Translations under genes and position numbers: made by a program
In this document: piece by piece, positions 53,451 through 62,734 of the stretch
How the letters are laid out: every line of letters begins with the position of its first letter
How positions within the stretch are numbered: the first letter of the stretch is position 1
The notes under the pieces: generated by a model
The model's input: only the letters and a program-made list of their open reading frames with translations
Database searches by the model: none
What the model was told of the DNA's origin: nothing
Source: CAVVDT01 sp963747005
Lineage (GTDB): Bacteria; Pseudomonadota; Alphaproteobacteria; Rhizobiales; Aestuariivirgaceae
Assembly: GCA_963747005.1 (NCBI GenBank)
Contig: CAVVDT010000015.1
Coordinates: forward strand, 310,001-374,000
Reading direction: 5' to 3'
Length of the DNA: 64,000 nt

Positions 53451-54865
53451 GTGGACGACCTGATCGACAAATCGGCCCTGGAGGTCGTGGCCCTGCTGAG
53501 GACTGGCGAGGTCTCGCCGCTGCACCTGCTCGATGCCCTGGAACACCGCATCGCCGCCGTCGACGGTGAAGTGAACGCCCTGCCCACCTTGTGTTTCGAG
53601 CGCGCGCGCAGCGCCGCTCGCGGCCTCATGGCAAAACCACTGAACGAACGCGGCCTGCTGTGCGGCCTGCCCGTACCGATCAAGGACCTGACCGACGTCG
53701 CCGGCGTGCGCTCGACGCAAGGCTCGCCCATCTTCGCCGATAACGTGCCGCAGAAGTCCGATCTTCTGGTCGAGCATCTGGAGGCGGCCGGCGCCATTGT
53801 CTACGCCAAGTCCAACACGCCCGAATTCGGTGCCGGCGCCAATACCTTCAACGAGGTGTTCGGGGCGACGCTCAATCCCTGGAACCCGGACCGTTCGGCC
53901 GCCGGGTCATCGGGGGGGCGGCGGTGGCGCTGGCCACCGGCATGGCCTGGCTGGCACACGGCTCCGACATGGGCGGCTCGTTGCGCAATCCGGCAAGCTT
54001 TTGCTCCGTCGTCGGCCTACGCCCCTCGCCCGGCCGGGTGGCCGAGACGAGGACGACGAAGATCGACCCCAATCTCGGCGTCGAAGGGCCGATGGCGCGC
54101 AATGTCGCCGATTGCGCCTTGTTGCTCGATGCCATGGCGGGCGAGGAGCCGGCCGATCCCGTTTCGCTGCCGCGCTATTCAACCTCGTTTCTCGACATGG
54201 CCCGTTCCGGCTGGAAGCCGAAGAAGGTGGCAATAAGCCGCGATCTCGGCATCACTCCCGTCGATCCGGAAGTGGCCGACATCGTCATGACCGCCGCGCA
54301 TCGGCTGGAAGACGCCGGCGTCATCGTCGAGGAGGCCCATCCCGATCTTTCCGAGGCACACGAGTGCTTCCAGACGCTGCGCGCCCTGTCGTTCGCCACC
54401 GGCATGAAACCGCTGCTGGAGGCGCATCGCGACAAGCTCAAGCCGGAAATCGTCTGGAACATCGAAAAGGGCCTGGAACTTACCGCCGACGACATCATCA
54501 GGGCCGAGCACCAGCGCGTCGCCATGTTCCAGCGCACCCTCGCCTTTTTCGGGACCTACGACCTGCTCCTGTGCCCGGCCACCATCGTGGCGCCGTTCCC
54601 GGTGGAAGAGCGCTATGTCGCCGAGTGCGCCGGGCACAGGTTCTCCAACTACGTGGAGTGGCTGGCCATCGTCTATGCCATCACCAATGTCATGTGTCCG
54701 GCCATTTCCATCCCGGCGGGCTTTACCGCCGAGGAATTGCCGGTCGGCATCCAGATCGTCGCCCCGCCGCGCGCCGATGGCCGGCTTCTGGCGGGCGCTC
54801 GCCTGCTGGAGGGCATTCTGGGTCTTTCGGGCCGCGTGCCCATGGACCCGCGCCCAATGCGCTGA
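53451..54865 (+). pseudogene. Amidase signature family enzyme, frame broken in a G7 tract
   Basis: Together the two parts make a normal amidase of about 470 aa that would hydrolyse an amide with a Ser-Ser-Lys triad: K78 in VPIKDLTD, the GSSGG motif, and Ser in GSDMGGSLRNPA. GTG 53451 has an excellent ribosome binding site (AAAGGAGG). At 53912-53918 (seven G) the frame shifts: one more G would give GSSGG-AAVALATGMAWLAHG in frame. As written, translation leaves the family after about residue 155. Slippage, mutation or sequencing error cannot be told apart here. Confidence 0.85.
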
Positions 54866-54950
54866 TTGCAACCGGGCCCGTTCTGTTGTTCTAATCCCTC
54901 CATACCCGGCACAGACCGGACCGAGGAGATGCGCTTCAAGGGGAACTTAC

Positions 54951-56594
54951 ATGCGCGGTTTGATGCAGGACTGGCCGTTGCTCGTTCACACCATCCTCGA
55001 TCATGCCAGCAAATGGCATGGCGAGCAGGAGATGGTCTCGCGCACCGTCGAAGGCCCCATCCATCGCTACACCTATGCCGACGTCGACCGCCGCGCCCGC
55101 CGGCTCGCATCCGCTGCGGAAAGGCGCCTGGGTATCAAGCTGGGCGATATGGTCGGCACCATGGCCTGGAACGGCTATCGCCACATAGAGACCTGGTACG
55201 CCATCATGGGGCTGGGGGCGGTCGTCCACACCCTCAATCCGCGCCTCTTCCACGATCAGCTCACCTATATCGTCAACCACGCCGAGGACGGCTGGATCTT
55301 CACTGACCTGACCTTTGTGCCGATCTTCGAGAAGCTCCAGTCCGAACTGAAGACCGTCAAGGGCTACGTGATCATGACCGACCGCGATCACATGCCCGCC
55401 GAAACCGGTTTGCCTAACGTGGTGTGCTACGAAGACCTGCTGGCCGATGGCGATGAGGGCTTTGAGTGGCCCAGCTTCGATGAAAACACCGCCTGCGGCA
55501 TGTGTTACACCTCCGGCACCACCGGCAACCCCAAGGGCGTGCTCTATTCCCATCGCTCCAACGTGATCCATGCCATGGTACAGACCGGTGGCGATGCCAT
55601 GGCCCTGTCGAGCCGGGAGACCATCCTGCCGGTGGTCCCGATGTTCCATGCCAATGCCTGGTCGCTGGTGTTCTCCGCTCCCATGTCCGGCGCCAAGCTG
55701 GTGTTGCCGGGCGCCTGCATGGACGGCCAGTCGATCTATGAACTGCTCGATACCGAAAGGGTGACCTGCACCGCGGCGGTCCCCACCATCTGGCTGATGC
55801 TGTTGCAGCATCTGGAAAAATACCCCGACCTCAAGCTGCCGCATCTGAAGCGGGTGATCATCGGCGGAGCCGCCTGTCCCGAGGCCATGATGAAGACCTT
55901 CGAGGAGGTCTATGGCGTCCAGGTTCTGCATGCCTGGGGCATGACCGAGATGAGCCCGCTGGGGACGATCTGCTCGAGGAAGGGCAGCCTTGCCGACATG
56001 GATGAGGCCGGCTGGAAGAAACTCAGGCTGAAGCAGGGCCGCCCCGCCTATTCCATCGAGATGAAGATCACCGATGATGATGGCAAGGAACTGCCCATGG
56101 ACGGCAAGACCTTCGGCCGCCTCAAGGTGAAGGGCCCGGCGATCGCCGCTTCCTATTTCAAGGGCGAGGGGGCATCCGCCTTCGATGACGAGTTGTGGTT
56201 CGATACCGGCGACGTGGCCACCCTCGATGAGCTCGGCTACATGCAGATTACCGACCGTTCCAAGGATGTCATCAAGTCGGGCGGCGAATGGATTTCCTCC
56301 ATCGACCTGGAAAACGTCGCCGTCGGCTGCCCCGGTGTCGCCGAAGCCGCGGCTGTCGGCATGCCCCATCCCAAATGGTCCGAGCGGCCGCTGATGGTCA
56401 TCGTCAGGAAGCCGGACTGCGAGGTGACGCGCGATCAGGTGCTGGCCCATCTCGATGGCAAGGTGGCGAAATGGTGGATGCCGGACGATGTGGTGTTCGT
56501 CGAGGATATCCCCCATACGGCAACCGGCAAGATTTCCAAGCTCACCCTGCGCCAGCGCTTGAAGGATTACAGGTTTCCCGCTGCCGCCGAATAG
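54951..56594 (+). CDS. Fatty-acyl-CoA synthetase (AMP-forming)
   Basis: A 547-aa ANL-superfamily enzyme making acyl-CoA from a carboxylic acid, ATP and CoA. The P-loop is YTSGTTGNPKG, the acyl/adenylate motif HAWGMTEMSPLG, the hinge DRSKDVIKSGGEWIS, and the C-terminal lysine in GKISKLTLRQ. The AlkK-type medium/long-chain group is the nearest match. ATG 54951 has AAGGGGA just upstream. Its 3' end overlaps the convergent MBL gene by 28 bases. It follows the broken amidase by about 85 bp. Confidence 0.94.
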   Translation: MRGLMQDWPLLVHTILDHASKWHGEQEMVSRTVEGPIHRYTYADVDRRARRLASAAERRLGIKLGDMVGTMAWNGYRHIETWYAIMGLGAVVHTLNPRLFHDQLTYIVNHAEDGWIFTDLTFVPIFEKLQSELKTVKGYVIMTDRDHMPAETGLPNVVCYEDLLADGDEGFEWPSFDENTACGMCYTSGTTGNPKGVLYSHRSNVIHAMVQTGGDAMALSSRETILPVVPMFHANAWSLVFSAPMSGAKLVLPGACMDGQSIYELLDTERVTCTAAVPTIWLMLLQHLEKYPDLKLPHLKRVIIGGAACPEAMMKTFEEVYGVQVLHAWGMTEMSPLGTICSRKGSLADMDEAGWKKLRLKQGRPAYSIEMKITDDDGKELPMDGKTFGRLKVKGPAIAASYFKGEGASAFDDELWFDTGDVATLDELGYMQITDRSKDVIKSGGEWISSIDLENVAVGCPGVAEAAAVGMPHPKWSERPLMVIVRKPDCEVTRDQVLAHLDGKVAKWWMPDDVVFVEDIPHTATGKISKLTLRQRLKDYRFPAAAE

Positions 56595-57481
56595 ATGGCC
56601 TCAAGCGACGCCTCGCCCTCGCTCCTCACCTTGCCCTGCGCGATGAGGTGCTCGACATGGGCGAAGGTTGAAAGCGCCGCGGCGCCGTGCAGGCGCGGGT
56701 CGACATTGGCATAGACAGCCCTGACGATCTCGGCGATGGTCCGGTCGCCCGCCTTGATGCGTTGCAGAATGGCGGCTTCGCGCATCTGGCGGTGGGAGAG
56801 AAAGGCCCTGACGAAGCCCTGCGGCTGCCGCCGTTCGGGACCGTGCCCAGGCCAGTAGACCGCCTCCTCGCGCCCGATCAGTTTTCGCAGGGAGGCGAAA
56901 TACTGCGCCATATTGCCGTCGGGCGGGGCGATGACGCTGGTCGACCACGCCATGACGTGGTCGCCGGAAAACAGGGCGTTTTCCTCTCTCAGTGCGAACG
57001 CCATGTGGTTGGCGGTGTGACCGGGGGTGAACACGGCCTCGATGTTAAAGCCCGCTCCCTCGACGACATCGCCATCTGAAAGACGCACATCGGGGACGAA
57101 ATCAATGTCGCCCGCCGCGTCGAGGCGCAAGGCCCCGTCATCGAGCCGGCCGCTGCCATGCGGGCCTTGCGCATAGGTCTTGGCCCCCGTCACCGCCTTC
57201 AGCCGGGCAGCGAGCGGGGAATGGTCCCGGTGGGTATGGGTGATGAGGATATGGCTCACCGTCTCGCCGGCGACAGCATTGAGGATGGCCTCAAGGTGCC
57301 CTTCGTCCTCGGGGCCGGGGTCGATCACCGCCACGGGCCCGCGCCCGATGAGGTAGGTGGAGGTTCCCTTGTAGGTAAAGGGGCCGGGATTGTCGCACAC
57401 GATGCGCCTGACCAGCGGGCTCACCTGCACCGCCTCGCCCGGCCGGGCATCGAAGTCGCGCGAAAACGGAATGTCGGTCAT
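56567..57481 (-). CDS. MBL-fold metallo-hydrolase (LACTB2-like)
   Basis: A 304-aa metallo-beta-lactamase-fold protein. The metal motif H-x-H-x-D-H is in ITHTHRDHSPLAARL, followed by FTPGHTANHMAF and SGDHVMAWS, and a C-terminal winged-helix-like region ending in LSTFAHVEHLIAQGKV. This matches the LACTB2/beta-lactamase-like-2 group (hydrolase or ribonuclease). ATG 57481 (MTDIPFSRDF) is chosen over the longer frame to 57559. It converges on the acyl-CoA synthetase and is divergent from the GT4 gene. Confidence 0.9.
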   Translation of the reverse strand: MTDIPFSRDFDARPGEAVQVSPLVRRIVCDNPGPFTYKGTSTYLIGRGPVAVIDPGPEDEGHLEAILNAVAGETVSHILITHTHRDHSPLAARLKAVTGAKTYAQGPHGSGRLDDGALRLDAAGDIDFVPDVRLSDGDVVEGAGFNIEAVFTPGHTANHMAFALREENALFSGDHVMAWSTSVIAPPDGNMAQYFASLRKLIGREEAVYWPGHGPERRQPQGFVRAFLSHRQMREAAILQRIKAGDRTIAEIVRAVYANVDPRLHGAAALSTFAHVEHLIAQGKVRSEGEASLEAIYSAAAGNL

Positions 57482-57570
57482 TTGCGGGCCAGCCTGTTGC
57501 TTGTCGACGGCGTTCACGTTGACTATACGGGGCGTGGCGCCATCGGCGCCAGCAGGCAAGAAATTCGGCG

Positions 57571-58827
57571 ATGCCCATGAACATTCTGCTCATCCATCAG
57601 AATTTCCCCGGACAATACAAGCTGTTCGCCGAATGGCTCGCAAAGACGGGCAAACACCGGGTCGTCTTCCTCACCCAGCGCCAGAAATTCTCCCCCATCA
57701 AGGGCGTGAGCGTCATCCGCTACACCCCGCAGCACAAGGCGGCCGAGGACGCCTATGCCCTGTCGCGTTACTACGAGGACTGCTGCGCGGCGGGCTTTGA
57801 AGTGGTGCAGGTGTTGAAGAGGCTCGAGGGCGAGGGCTTCGTGCCTGATCTGGTCGTCGGCCATAGCGGCTGGGGCGAGATGCTGTTCATCAAGGACGTG
57901 TGGCCGGCTGTGCCCATGATGTGCCTGTTCGAATATTTCTTCACCGCCAGCGGCGGCATGATCGGCTTCGATCCGGCCATTCCCCTGACACCCAATTCCG
58001 CCTATCTCACCCGCGCCCGCAACGCCGTCCACTACATGAGCTACGGCCTGTGCGATGCCGGCCACGTGGCGACCGAATGGCAGCTCGGCACCTACCCGGA
58101 CATGTTCCGTTCCAAGGTCATGGCCATCCACGAAGGCATCCGGACCGAACTCTTGAAGCCCAATGCCAGGGCCCATATCAAGCTCGGGCGCATCGAACGG
58201 CCGATCACCCGCGACGATGAGGTCTTCACCTACATGGCCCGCAATCTCGAGCCGGCCCGCGGCTTCCATCAGGTCATGCGCGCCCTGCCTCATATCCAGC
58301 GGCTTCGGCCCAATGCCCGGGCAGTGATCATCGGGGCAAGCGGGGTTTCCTACGGCAACAAGCCGGGCGAGCCCGGCGGCTTCCGGGCGATGATGGAAAA
58401 GGAGGTGGGCGCCGAGCTCGATTGGGAGCGCATCCATTTCGTCGGGCAGGTGCCTTACGAGCACTATGTCTCGGCCATCCAGGTATCGAGCTGCCACATC
58501 TACATGACCGTGCCGTTCGTCCTGTCGTGGTCGCTGCTCGAAGCCATGTCCATGGAAGCCACCATCGTCGCCTCCGACACCGCCCCGGTGCGAGAAGTGT
58601 TGGAGGACGGCAGGACCGGTTTCCTGGTGGACTATTTCTCGCCCGAGGCGATCGCCGAAAAAGTGGCCGACGTGCTCGCCCACAAGAACCATTACCGCGA
58701 TATCGGCCGCGCCGCCCGCCGCCATGTCGTTGCCAACTACGACTTCGCGACCGTATGCCTGCCGCAATTCCTCAATCACCTGAACTCCATCCTGCCGCGC
58801 CGCCACCACCTGCTGGTCACTGGCTGA
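57571..58827 (+). CDS. Glycosyltransferase family 4 protein
   Basis: A 418-aa GT-B-fold glycosyltransferase. MNILLIHQNFPGQYKLFAEWLA is a typical N-terminal domain start; the GT4 donor-binding region comes later (LLEAMSMEATIVASDTAPVREVLEDGRTGFLVDYFSPE, with the EAMS-type glutamate). The acceptor is unknown. An ATG at 57577 gives a two-residue shorter start. It is flanked by the leftward MBL gene and the leftward dctM gene, so it stands alone. Confidence 0.9.
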   Translation: MPMNILLIHQNFPGQYKLFAEWLAKTGKHRVVFLTQRQKFSPIKGVSVIRYTPQHKAAEDAYALSRYYEDCCAAGFEVVQVLKRLEGEGFVPDLVVGHSGWGEMLFIKDVWPAVPMMCLFEYFFTASGGMIGFDPAIPLTPNSAYLTRARNAVHYMSYGLCDAGHVATEWQLGTYPDMFRSKVMAIHEGIRTELLKPNARAHIKLGRIERPITRDDEVFTYMARNLEPARGFHQVMRALPHIQRLRPNARAVIIGASGVSYGNKPGEPGGFRAMMEKEVGAELDWERIHFVGQVPYEHYVSAIQVSSCHIYMTVPFVLSWSLLEAMSMEATIVASDTAPVREVLEDGRTGFLVDYFSPEAIAEKVADVLAHKNHYRDIGRAARRHVVANYDFATVCLPQFLNHLNSILPRRHHLLVTG

Positions 58828-58838
58828 GGCAAAGGCAA

Positions 58839-60152
58839 TCAGCCGGCGGCGTGCTGGCGCATGTGGTCGGGCAGCCAGGTGGCGATGTCGGGAACCAAGA
58901 TCAGCACGAATACCATCACCACCATGATGAGGAACATCGGCAAGGCGGCCTTGGCAATATAGTTCATCTCGTGGCGGGTCATGCCCTGCAGCACGAACAG
59001 GTTGAAGCCGATGGGCGGGGTGATCTGCGCCATTTCCACCACCACCACGATGAAGATGCCGAACCAGATGACGTCGATGCCGGCCTGGCGGATCATCGGC
59101 TCGACCACCGCCATGGTCAGCACCACCGAGGAGATGCCGTCGAGGAAGCAGCCGAGCACGATGTAGAACACCAGGAGTGCCATCAGCAATTCGAAGCGCG
59201 ACAGCCCCAACGAGGCGATCAGGTTGGCCAGATCGCGCGGCAGGCCGGTAAAGCCCATGGACAAGGACAGGAACGAGGCACCCGCCAGGATGAGGGCGAT
59301 CATGGCGGAGGTGCGGGTGGCGCCCATGAGGCTTTCAACGAAGGTCTTGCGGTTGAGCGATCCCTGTCCCGCGGCCAGCAGAAGCGAGCCGATCACCCCG
59401 AAGGCGGCCGCCTCGGTGGCCGTCGCCAGCCCCAGATACATCGACCCGATGACCACCGCGATGAGGCACAGCACAGGAATGAGGAAACGCGAGTTTTTCA
59501 CCTTCTCGGCAAAACCCATGGCGGGCTCGGGGACGGGATGATAGTCGCGCGAGAATTGCGTGCTGACCGCTACGTAGGCCATGAACATGGCCGCCAGGAC
59601 AAGGCCGGGCACGATGCCGGCGATGAACAGCTTGGTGATCGATTCGTTGATCGTCACCCCATAGACGATGAGGGTGAGCGATGGGGGGATCATGAGCCCC
59701 AGCGTTGCCGCGCCGGCCAGCGTGCCGATGACCATCTCTTCGGGGTAGTCGCGCTTCCTCAGTTCGGGGATCGACATCTTGCCCACCGTCATCAGCGTCG
59801 CGGCGGACGAGCCGGAGACTGCGGCGAACACCGTGCAGCCGACGATATTGGTATGGATGAGACCGCCCGGCAGGCGCGCCATCCATGGCGCCAGGCCGCG
59901 GAACATGTCCTCCGAAAGCCGCGTTCGATAGAGGATCTCCCCCATCCAGATGAACAGCGGCAGGGCCGTCAGGGTCCATGATGACGACGACGACCAGATG
60001 GTGGTGATCATGGCGTCGCCGGGCGGGCGCACGGTAAACATTTCCATGCCCACCCAGGCCACCCCGAGCAGCGCCAGGCCGACCCACACGCCAGAGCCCA
60101 GCAGCGCGAACAGGACGAGGAGGAAGATGATGACCGAGGCGATATCCTGCAT
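58839..60152 (-). CDS. dctM: TRAP transporter large permease DctM
   Basis: A 437-aa membrane protein with about 12 hydrophobic segments, the DctM/TRAP large subunit that forms the substrate channel with DctQ, driven by a sodium gradient. SSAATLMTVGKMSIPELRKRDYP, GTLAGAATLGLMIPPSLTLIVYG and the late VEMAQITPPIGFNLFVLQG are the DctM signatures. ATG 60152 is chosen over upstream frames that overlap dctQ. It follows dctQ by 11 bases and is the last gene of the leftward dctPQM set. Confidence 0.93.
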   Translation of the reverse strand: MQDIASVIIFLLVLFALLGSGVWVGLALLGVAWVGMEMFTVRPPGDAMITTIWSSSSSWTLTALPLFIWMGEILYRTRLSEDMFRGLAPWMARLPGGLIHTNIVGCTVFAAVSGSSAATLMTVGKMSIPELRKRDYPEEMVIGTLAGAATLGLMIPPSLTLIVYGVTINESITKLFIAGIVPGLVLAAMFMAYVAVSTQFSRDYHPVPEPAMGFAEKVKNSRFLIPVLCLIAVVIGSMYLGLATATEAAAFGVIGSLLLAAGQGSLNRKTFVESLMGATRTSAMIALILAGASFLSLSMGFTGLPRDLANLIASLGLSRFELLMALLVFYIVLGCFLDGISSVVLTMAVVEPMIRQAGIDVIWFGIFIVVVVEMAQITPPIGFNLFVLQGMTRHEMNYIAKAALPMFLIMVVMVFVLILVPDIATWLPDHMRQHAAG

Positions 60153-60163
60153 CCTGCCGCCCC

Positions 60164-60697
60164 CTATTCGCCGTGGCTCTGGTCGGCGAGATCGCTGTGG
60201 ATGCCGTGCTGGCCGGTGAAGATGAGACGCACCAGGTGATCGCAGAAGCATACCGCCAGCACGATGGTGCCGACCGACATGGCGATCTGCGGGATCCACA
60301 TGGGGGTGGCGTCCTGGCCCTGGCTGATGTCATGCAGCTTCCAGGAATACCAGGTGCCCCTGACGGCGTACCAGGCGAAATAGATCGTCGTCACGCTGCC
60401 GATGCCGAAGCACCACAACTCCAGCCACAAGCGTCGGGTGCCGAGCGCGTTCAAGGCGATGGAGACGCGGATGTGGGCGCCGTGGTTGAGGGCATAGGCA
60501 AAGGCCAGGAACGAGGCCGCCGCCATGCAGTAGCCGGCATAGTCGGTGGCGCCGGGAAAGACGTGACCCGTCCATCTGGCCACCATCTGAAGCACGATGA
60601 TGACCAGGATGGCGATCATGAACCCGGCCGCAACGATGCCGCCCGTCAGGTAGAGACCGTCAAGCATCCGCCTGAGCGCCCGCCCGGCCGCCGGCAT
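60164..60697 (-). CDS. dctQ: TRAP transporter small permease DctQ
   Basis: A 177-aa protein with four hydrophobic helices, the DctQ subunit that partners DctM. The helix order, the TDYAGYCMAAASFLAFAYALNHGAHIRV segment and the LWCFGIGSVTTIYFAWYAVRG stretch fit the family. ATG 60697 (MPAAGRALRR) follows a good ribosome binding site (GGGAGGGAT just upstream on its strand). A strong hairpin separates it from dctP. Confidence 0.9.
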   Translation of the reverse strand: MPAAGRALRRMLDGLYLTGGIVAAGFMIAILVIIVLQMVARWTGHVFPGATDYAGYCMAAASFLAFAYALNHGAHIRVSIALNALGTRRLWLELWCFGIGSVTTIYFAWYAVRGTWYSWKLHDISQGQDATPMWIPQIAMSVGTIVLAVCFCDHLVRLIFTGQHGIHSDLADQSHGE

Positions 60698-60734
60698 GGA
60701 AATCCCTCCCCGAGATCGTTCACCCGAACGAAAC

Positions 60735-60758
60735 GGGCCGGAGAGCACTCTCCGGCCC
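60735..60758 (-). terminator. Hairpin between dctP and dctQ
   Basis: Perfect 11-bp arms (GGGCCGGAGAG and its complement) with a 2-base centre; on the gene strand it is followed by CGTTTCGTT. It lies 10 bases after the dctP stop and is well placed for partial termination or for protecting dctP mRNA, so that dctP is made in excess of dctQM. Confidence 0.6.
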
Positions 60759-60767
60759 TGCGTGCTG

Positions 60768-61742
60768 TCACATGCTCTTGTAGGCGTCGACGATCTTCTG
60801 GCCCTGCTCGCCGGCATTCTTGAGCCATTCCTTGGTCATCGTTTCGCCAATGGCCTTCAGTTCCTTGACCAGTTCGGGGCTCGCCGGAGCGACCTTCATG
60901 CCGTGCTCGCGCAGGCCGTCCAGCGTCTTCTGGGTATAGCCCTCCGCCAGCTTCAGGCCGTCGGCACGCGCCGTCTCGGCGCAGTCGCTCACCACCTTGC
61001 GGGTGGCATCGTCGAGCGCGTTCCAGGCATCCTTGTTGGCGAACACCGTGTTGCGCGGCAGCCAGGCGTTGACCTCGTAGAAATAGTTGAGCTGTTCCCA
61101 TACCTTGCGGTCGTAGCCCGTGGCGCCTGAGGAGATGAAGGCCTCCGCCACGCCGGTGGCCAGGGCCTGCGACAGTTCGGCTGCTTCCACCTGCACCGGC
61201 AGCATGCCCGTCAGTTCGGCCATCTGGGCGGTGGTGGCGTTATAGGAACGGAACTTGATCCCTTTCATGTCGGCGACCGAGTTGACCGGCTTCTTGAAGT
61301 AGATGCCCTGCGGCGGCCACGGCACCGAATAGAGATAGACCAGGTTCTGGTCGTCGAGGACCTTCTCGATCGTCGGCCGTGCCACCTTCCACAGCTTTTC
61401 GGCGTCGTCGAACGACGTGGCGAGGAACGGGATGGAATCGACCCCGAAGATGGGATTCTCGTTCTGGTGGGCCGACAGCAGGCGTTCGCCGATCGGCGCC
61501 TGGCCGGTCTGCACCGCCCGCTTGATGTCGTTGCCCTTGAACAGCGAGCCGGAAGGATGGGTGATGATCTCCAGCTTGCCGCCCGTGCCCTTGGTGACGC
61601 AGGCGGCAAAGTTGGCGGCATTTTCCGAATGATAGTTGGAGGCCGCATAGGCCAGCGGCATGTCCCATTTGGCCGCCCACGCGGCGCTGGCGCTGACGGC
61701 GGTGAGTGCCGTGGCGGCGAGGATCATGGCAAGTCGCTTCAT
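60768..61742 (-). CDS. dctP: TRAP transporter substrate-binding protein DctP
   Basis: A 324-aa periplasmic binding protein. A signal peptide covers residues 1-23 (ILAATALTAVSASAAWA). The domain has AVQTGQAPIGERL, KGIKFRSYNATTAQMAEL and EAFISSGATGYDRK in the DctP/DctP-like order; the arginine in KFRSYN is the usual carboxylate-binding residue. It captures an organic acid for DctQM. A GGGAGGAAAAT ribosome binding site precedes the ATG. It is divergent from the Asp/Glu racemase family gene. Confidence 0.93.
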   Translation of the reverse strand: MKRLAMILAATALTAVSASAAWAAKWDMPLAYAASNYHSENAANFAACVTKGTGGKLEIITHPSGSLFKGNDIKRAVQTGQAPIGERLLSAHQNENPIFGVDSIPFLATSFDDAEKLWKVARPTIEKVLDDQNLVYLYSVPWPPQGIYFKKPVNSVADMKGIKFRSYNATTAQMAELTGMLPVQVEAAELSQALATGVAEAFISSGATGYDRKVWEQLNYFYEVNAWLPRNTVFANKDAWNALDDATRKVVSDCAETARADGLKLAEGYTQKTLDGLREHGMKVAPASPELVKELKAIGETMTKEWLKNAGEQGQKIVDAYKSM

Positions 61743-61831
61743 CGATTTTCCTCCCTCATTGGTTCGTTAAGGTCGCGTGCCACCCCCATTCAAACCGCGA
61801 AGCCCGCCCCGGTGCAAGCGCGATGATGCGG

Positions 61832-61853
61832 CAAGCGTTACAATTTGCGCTTG
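61832..61853. promoter_or_regulatory. Inverted repeat CAAGCG-N10-CGCTTG in the dctP/racemase gap
   Basis: A dyad in the divergent intergenic region, about 43 bases from the racemase-type start and 90 from dctP. A further half site (GCAAGCG at 61814-61820) lies 17 bases away in direct orientation. The layout suits a shared operator; no regulator gene is seen nearby. Confidence 0.4.
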
Positions 61854-61895
61854 GGCTGCGTCGCGATATGCTTTGAGAAGTGAACGGCAGCGGTA

Positions 61896-62624
61896 ATGGG
61901 GGCTCCCATGAAAGCCATCGGCGGCAAGGCGATCTACGGCGCATCTGTCGGCATTCTCATGCTGGACGCGCGCTTTCCCCGCATTCCGGGCGACATGGGC
62001 AACGCCCTTACCTGGCCGTTTCCCGTGCACTACAGGATCGTGCGTGGCGCCTCGCCCGAGCGGGTGGTGCGCCGCGGCGCCGAAGGCCTGCTGCCCGATT
62101 TCATTGCAGCGGCGAGAGAGCTGGTTGCCGACGGGGTCGACGGCATCACCACCAATTGCGGCTTCCTGGCGCTCTTCCAGGCGGAACTGGCTGCCGCCGT
62201 GCCGGTGCCGGTCGCCACCTCATCGCTCATGCAGGTGGGGCTGGTGAACCGCCTGCTGGGCCCCGGCCGCCGCGCCGGCATCCTCACCGTATCGGCTGCC
62301 GCCCTTACACCTGAGCACCTGGAAAAGGCGGGCGTCCCGCCGGATACCCCCATCGCCACCACCGAGGGCGGCCGTGAGTTCACCCGCGTCCTTTTGGGCA
62401 ACGAGGAAGAACTCGACATCGAGGCCGCGCGCGCCGACAACGTGGACGCCGCCTGCGCCCTCAAGGCCGGGCACCCCGAGCTTGGCGCCATCGTGCTGGA
62501 ATGCACCAACATGGTGCCCTATGCCGCCGACATTCGCGCCGCAACGGGCCTGCCGGTCTTTTCCATCGCGAGTTTTATCACCTGGTTCCAGGCGGGCCTC
62601 GTGCCGCGCCGCTTCACCGGCTGA
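61896..62624 (+). CDS. Asp/Glu racemase superfamily protein (arylmalonate decarboxylase/hydantoin racemase type)
   Basis: A 242-aa cofactor-free protein. Two catalytic-type cysteines are present, in ITTNCGFLALFQ and VLECTNMVPYA, the arrangement seen in Asp/Glu racemases, maleate isomerases and arylmalonate decarboxylases. Loops ASVGILMLDARFPRIPGD and GRRAGILTVSAAALTPEHL fit a superfamily member. Which reaction it does cannot be decided. ATG 61908 is an equal start choice. It is divergent from the TRAP dctPQM set; together they may take up and rearrange a dicarboxylate-like compound. Confidence 0.85.
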   Translation: MGAPMKAIGGKAIYGASVGILMLDARFPRIPGDMGNALTWPFPVHYRIVRGASPERVVRRGAEGLLPDFIAAARELVADGVDGITTNCGFLALFQAELAAAVPVPVATSSLMQVGLVNRLLGPGRRAGILTVSAAALTPEHLEKAGVPPDTPIATTEGGREFTRVLLGNEEELDIEAARADNVDAACALKAGHPELGAIVLECTNMVPYAADIRAATGLPVFSIASFITWFQAGLVPRRFTG

Positions 62625-62734
62625 CGGCAGCAACGCCATGTCTGTGCGAATTTCCGTACAGGCAGGATTCGTTTTGTGATAAGGAAAGGCCAAGAACAAG
62701 AAAGGTGTGATCGTCGGCTTGGATGAGGTGTCTC

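Noticed and set aside
53924..54865. A separate gene beginning at ATG 53924
   Set aside because: Its sequence continues the amidase directly from the GSSGG motif and has no ribosome binding site of its own, so it is the second half of a frameshifted gene.
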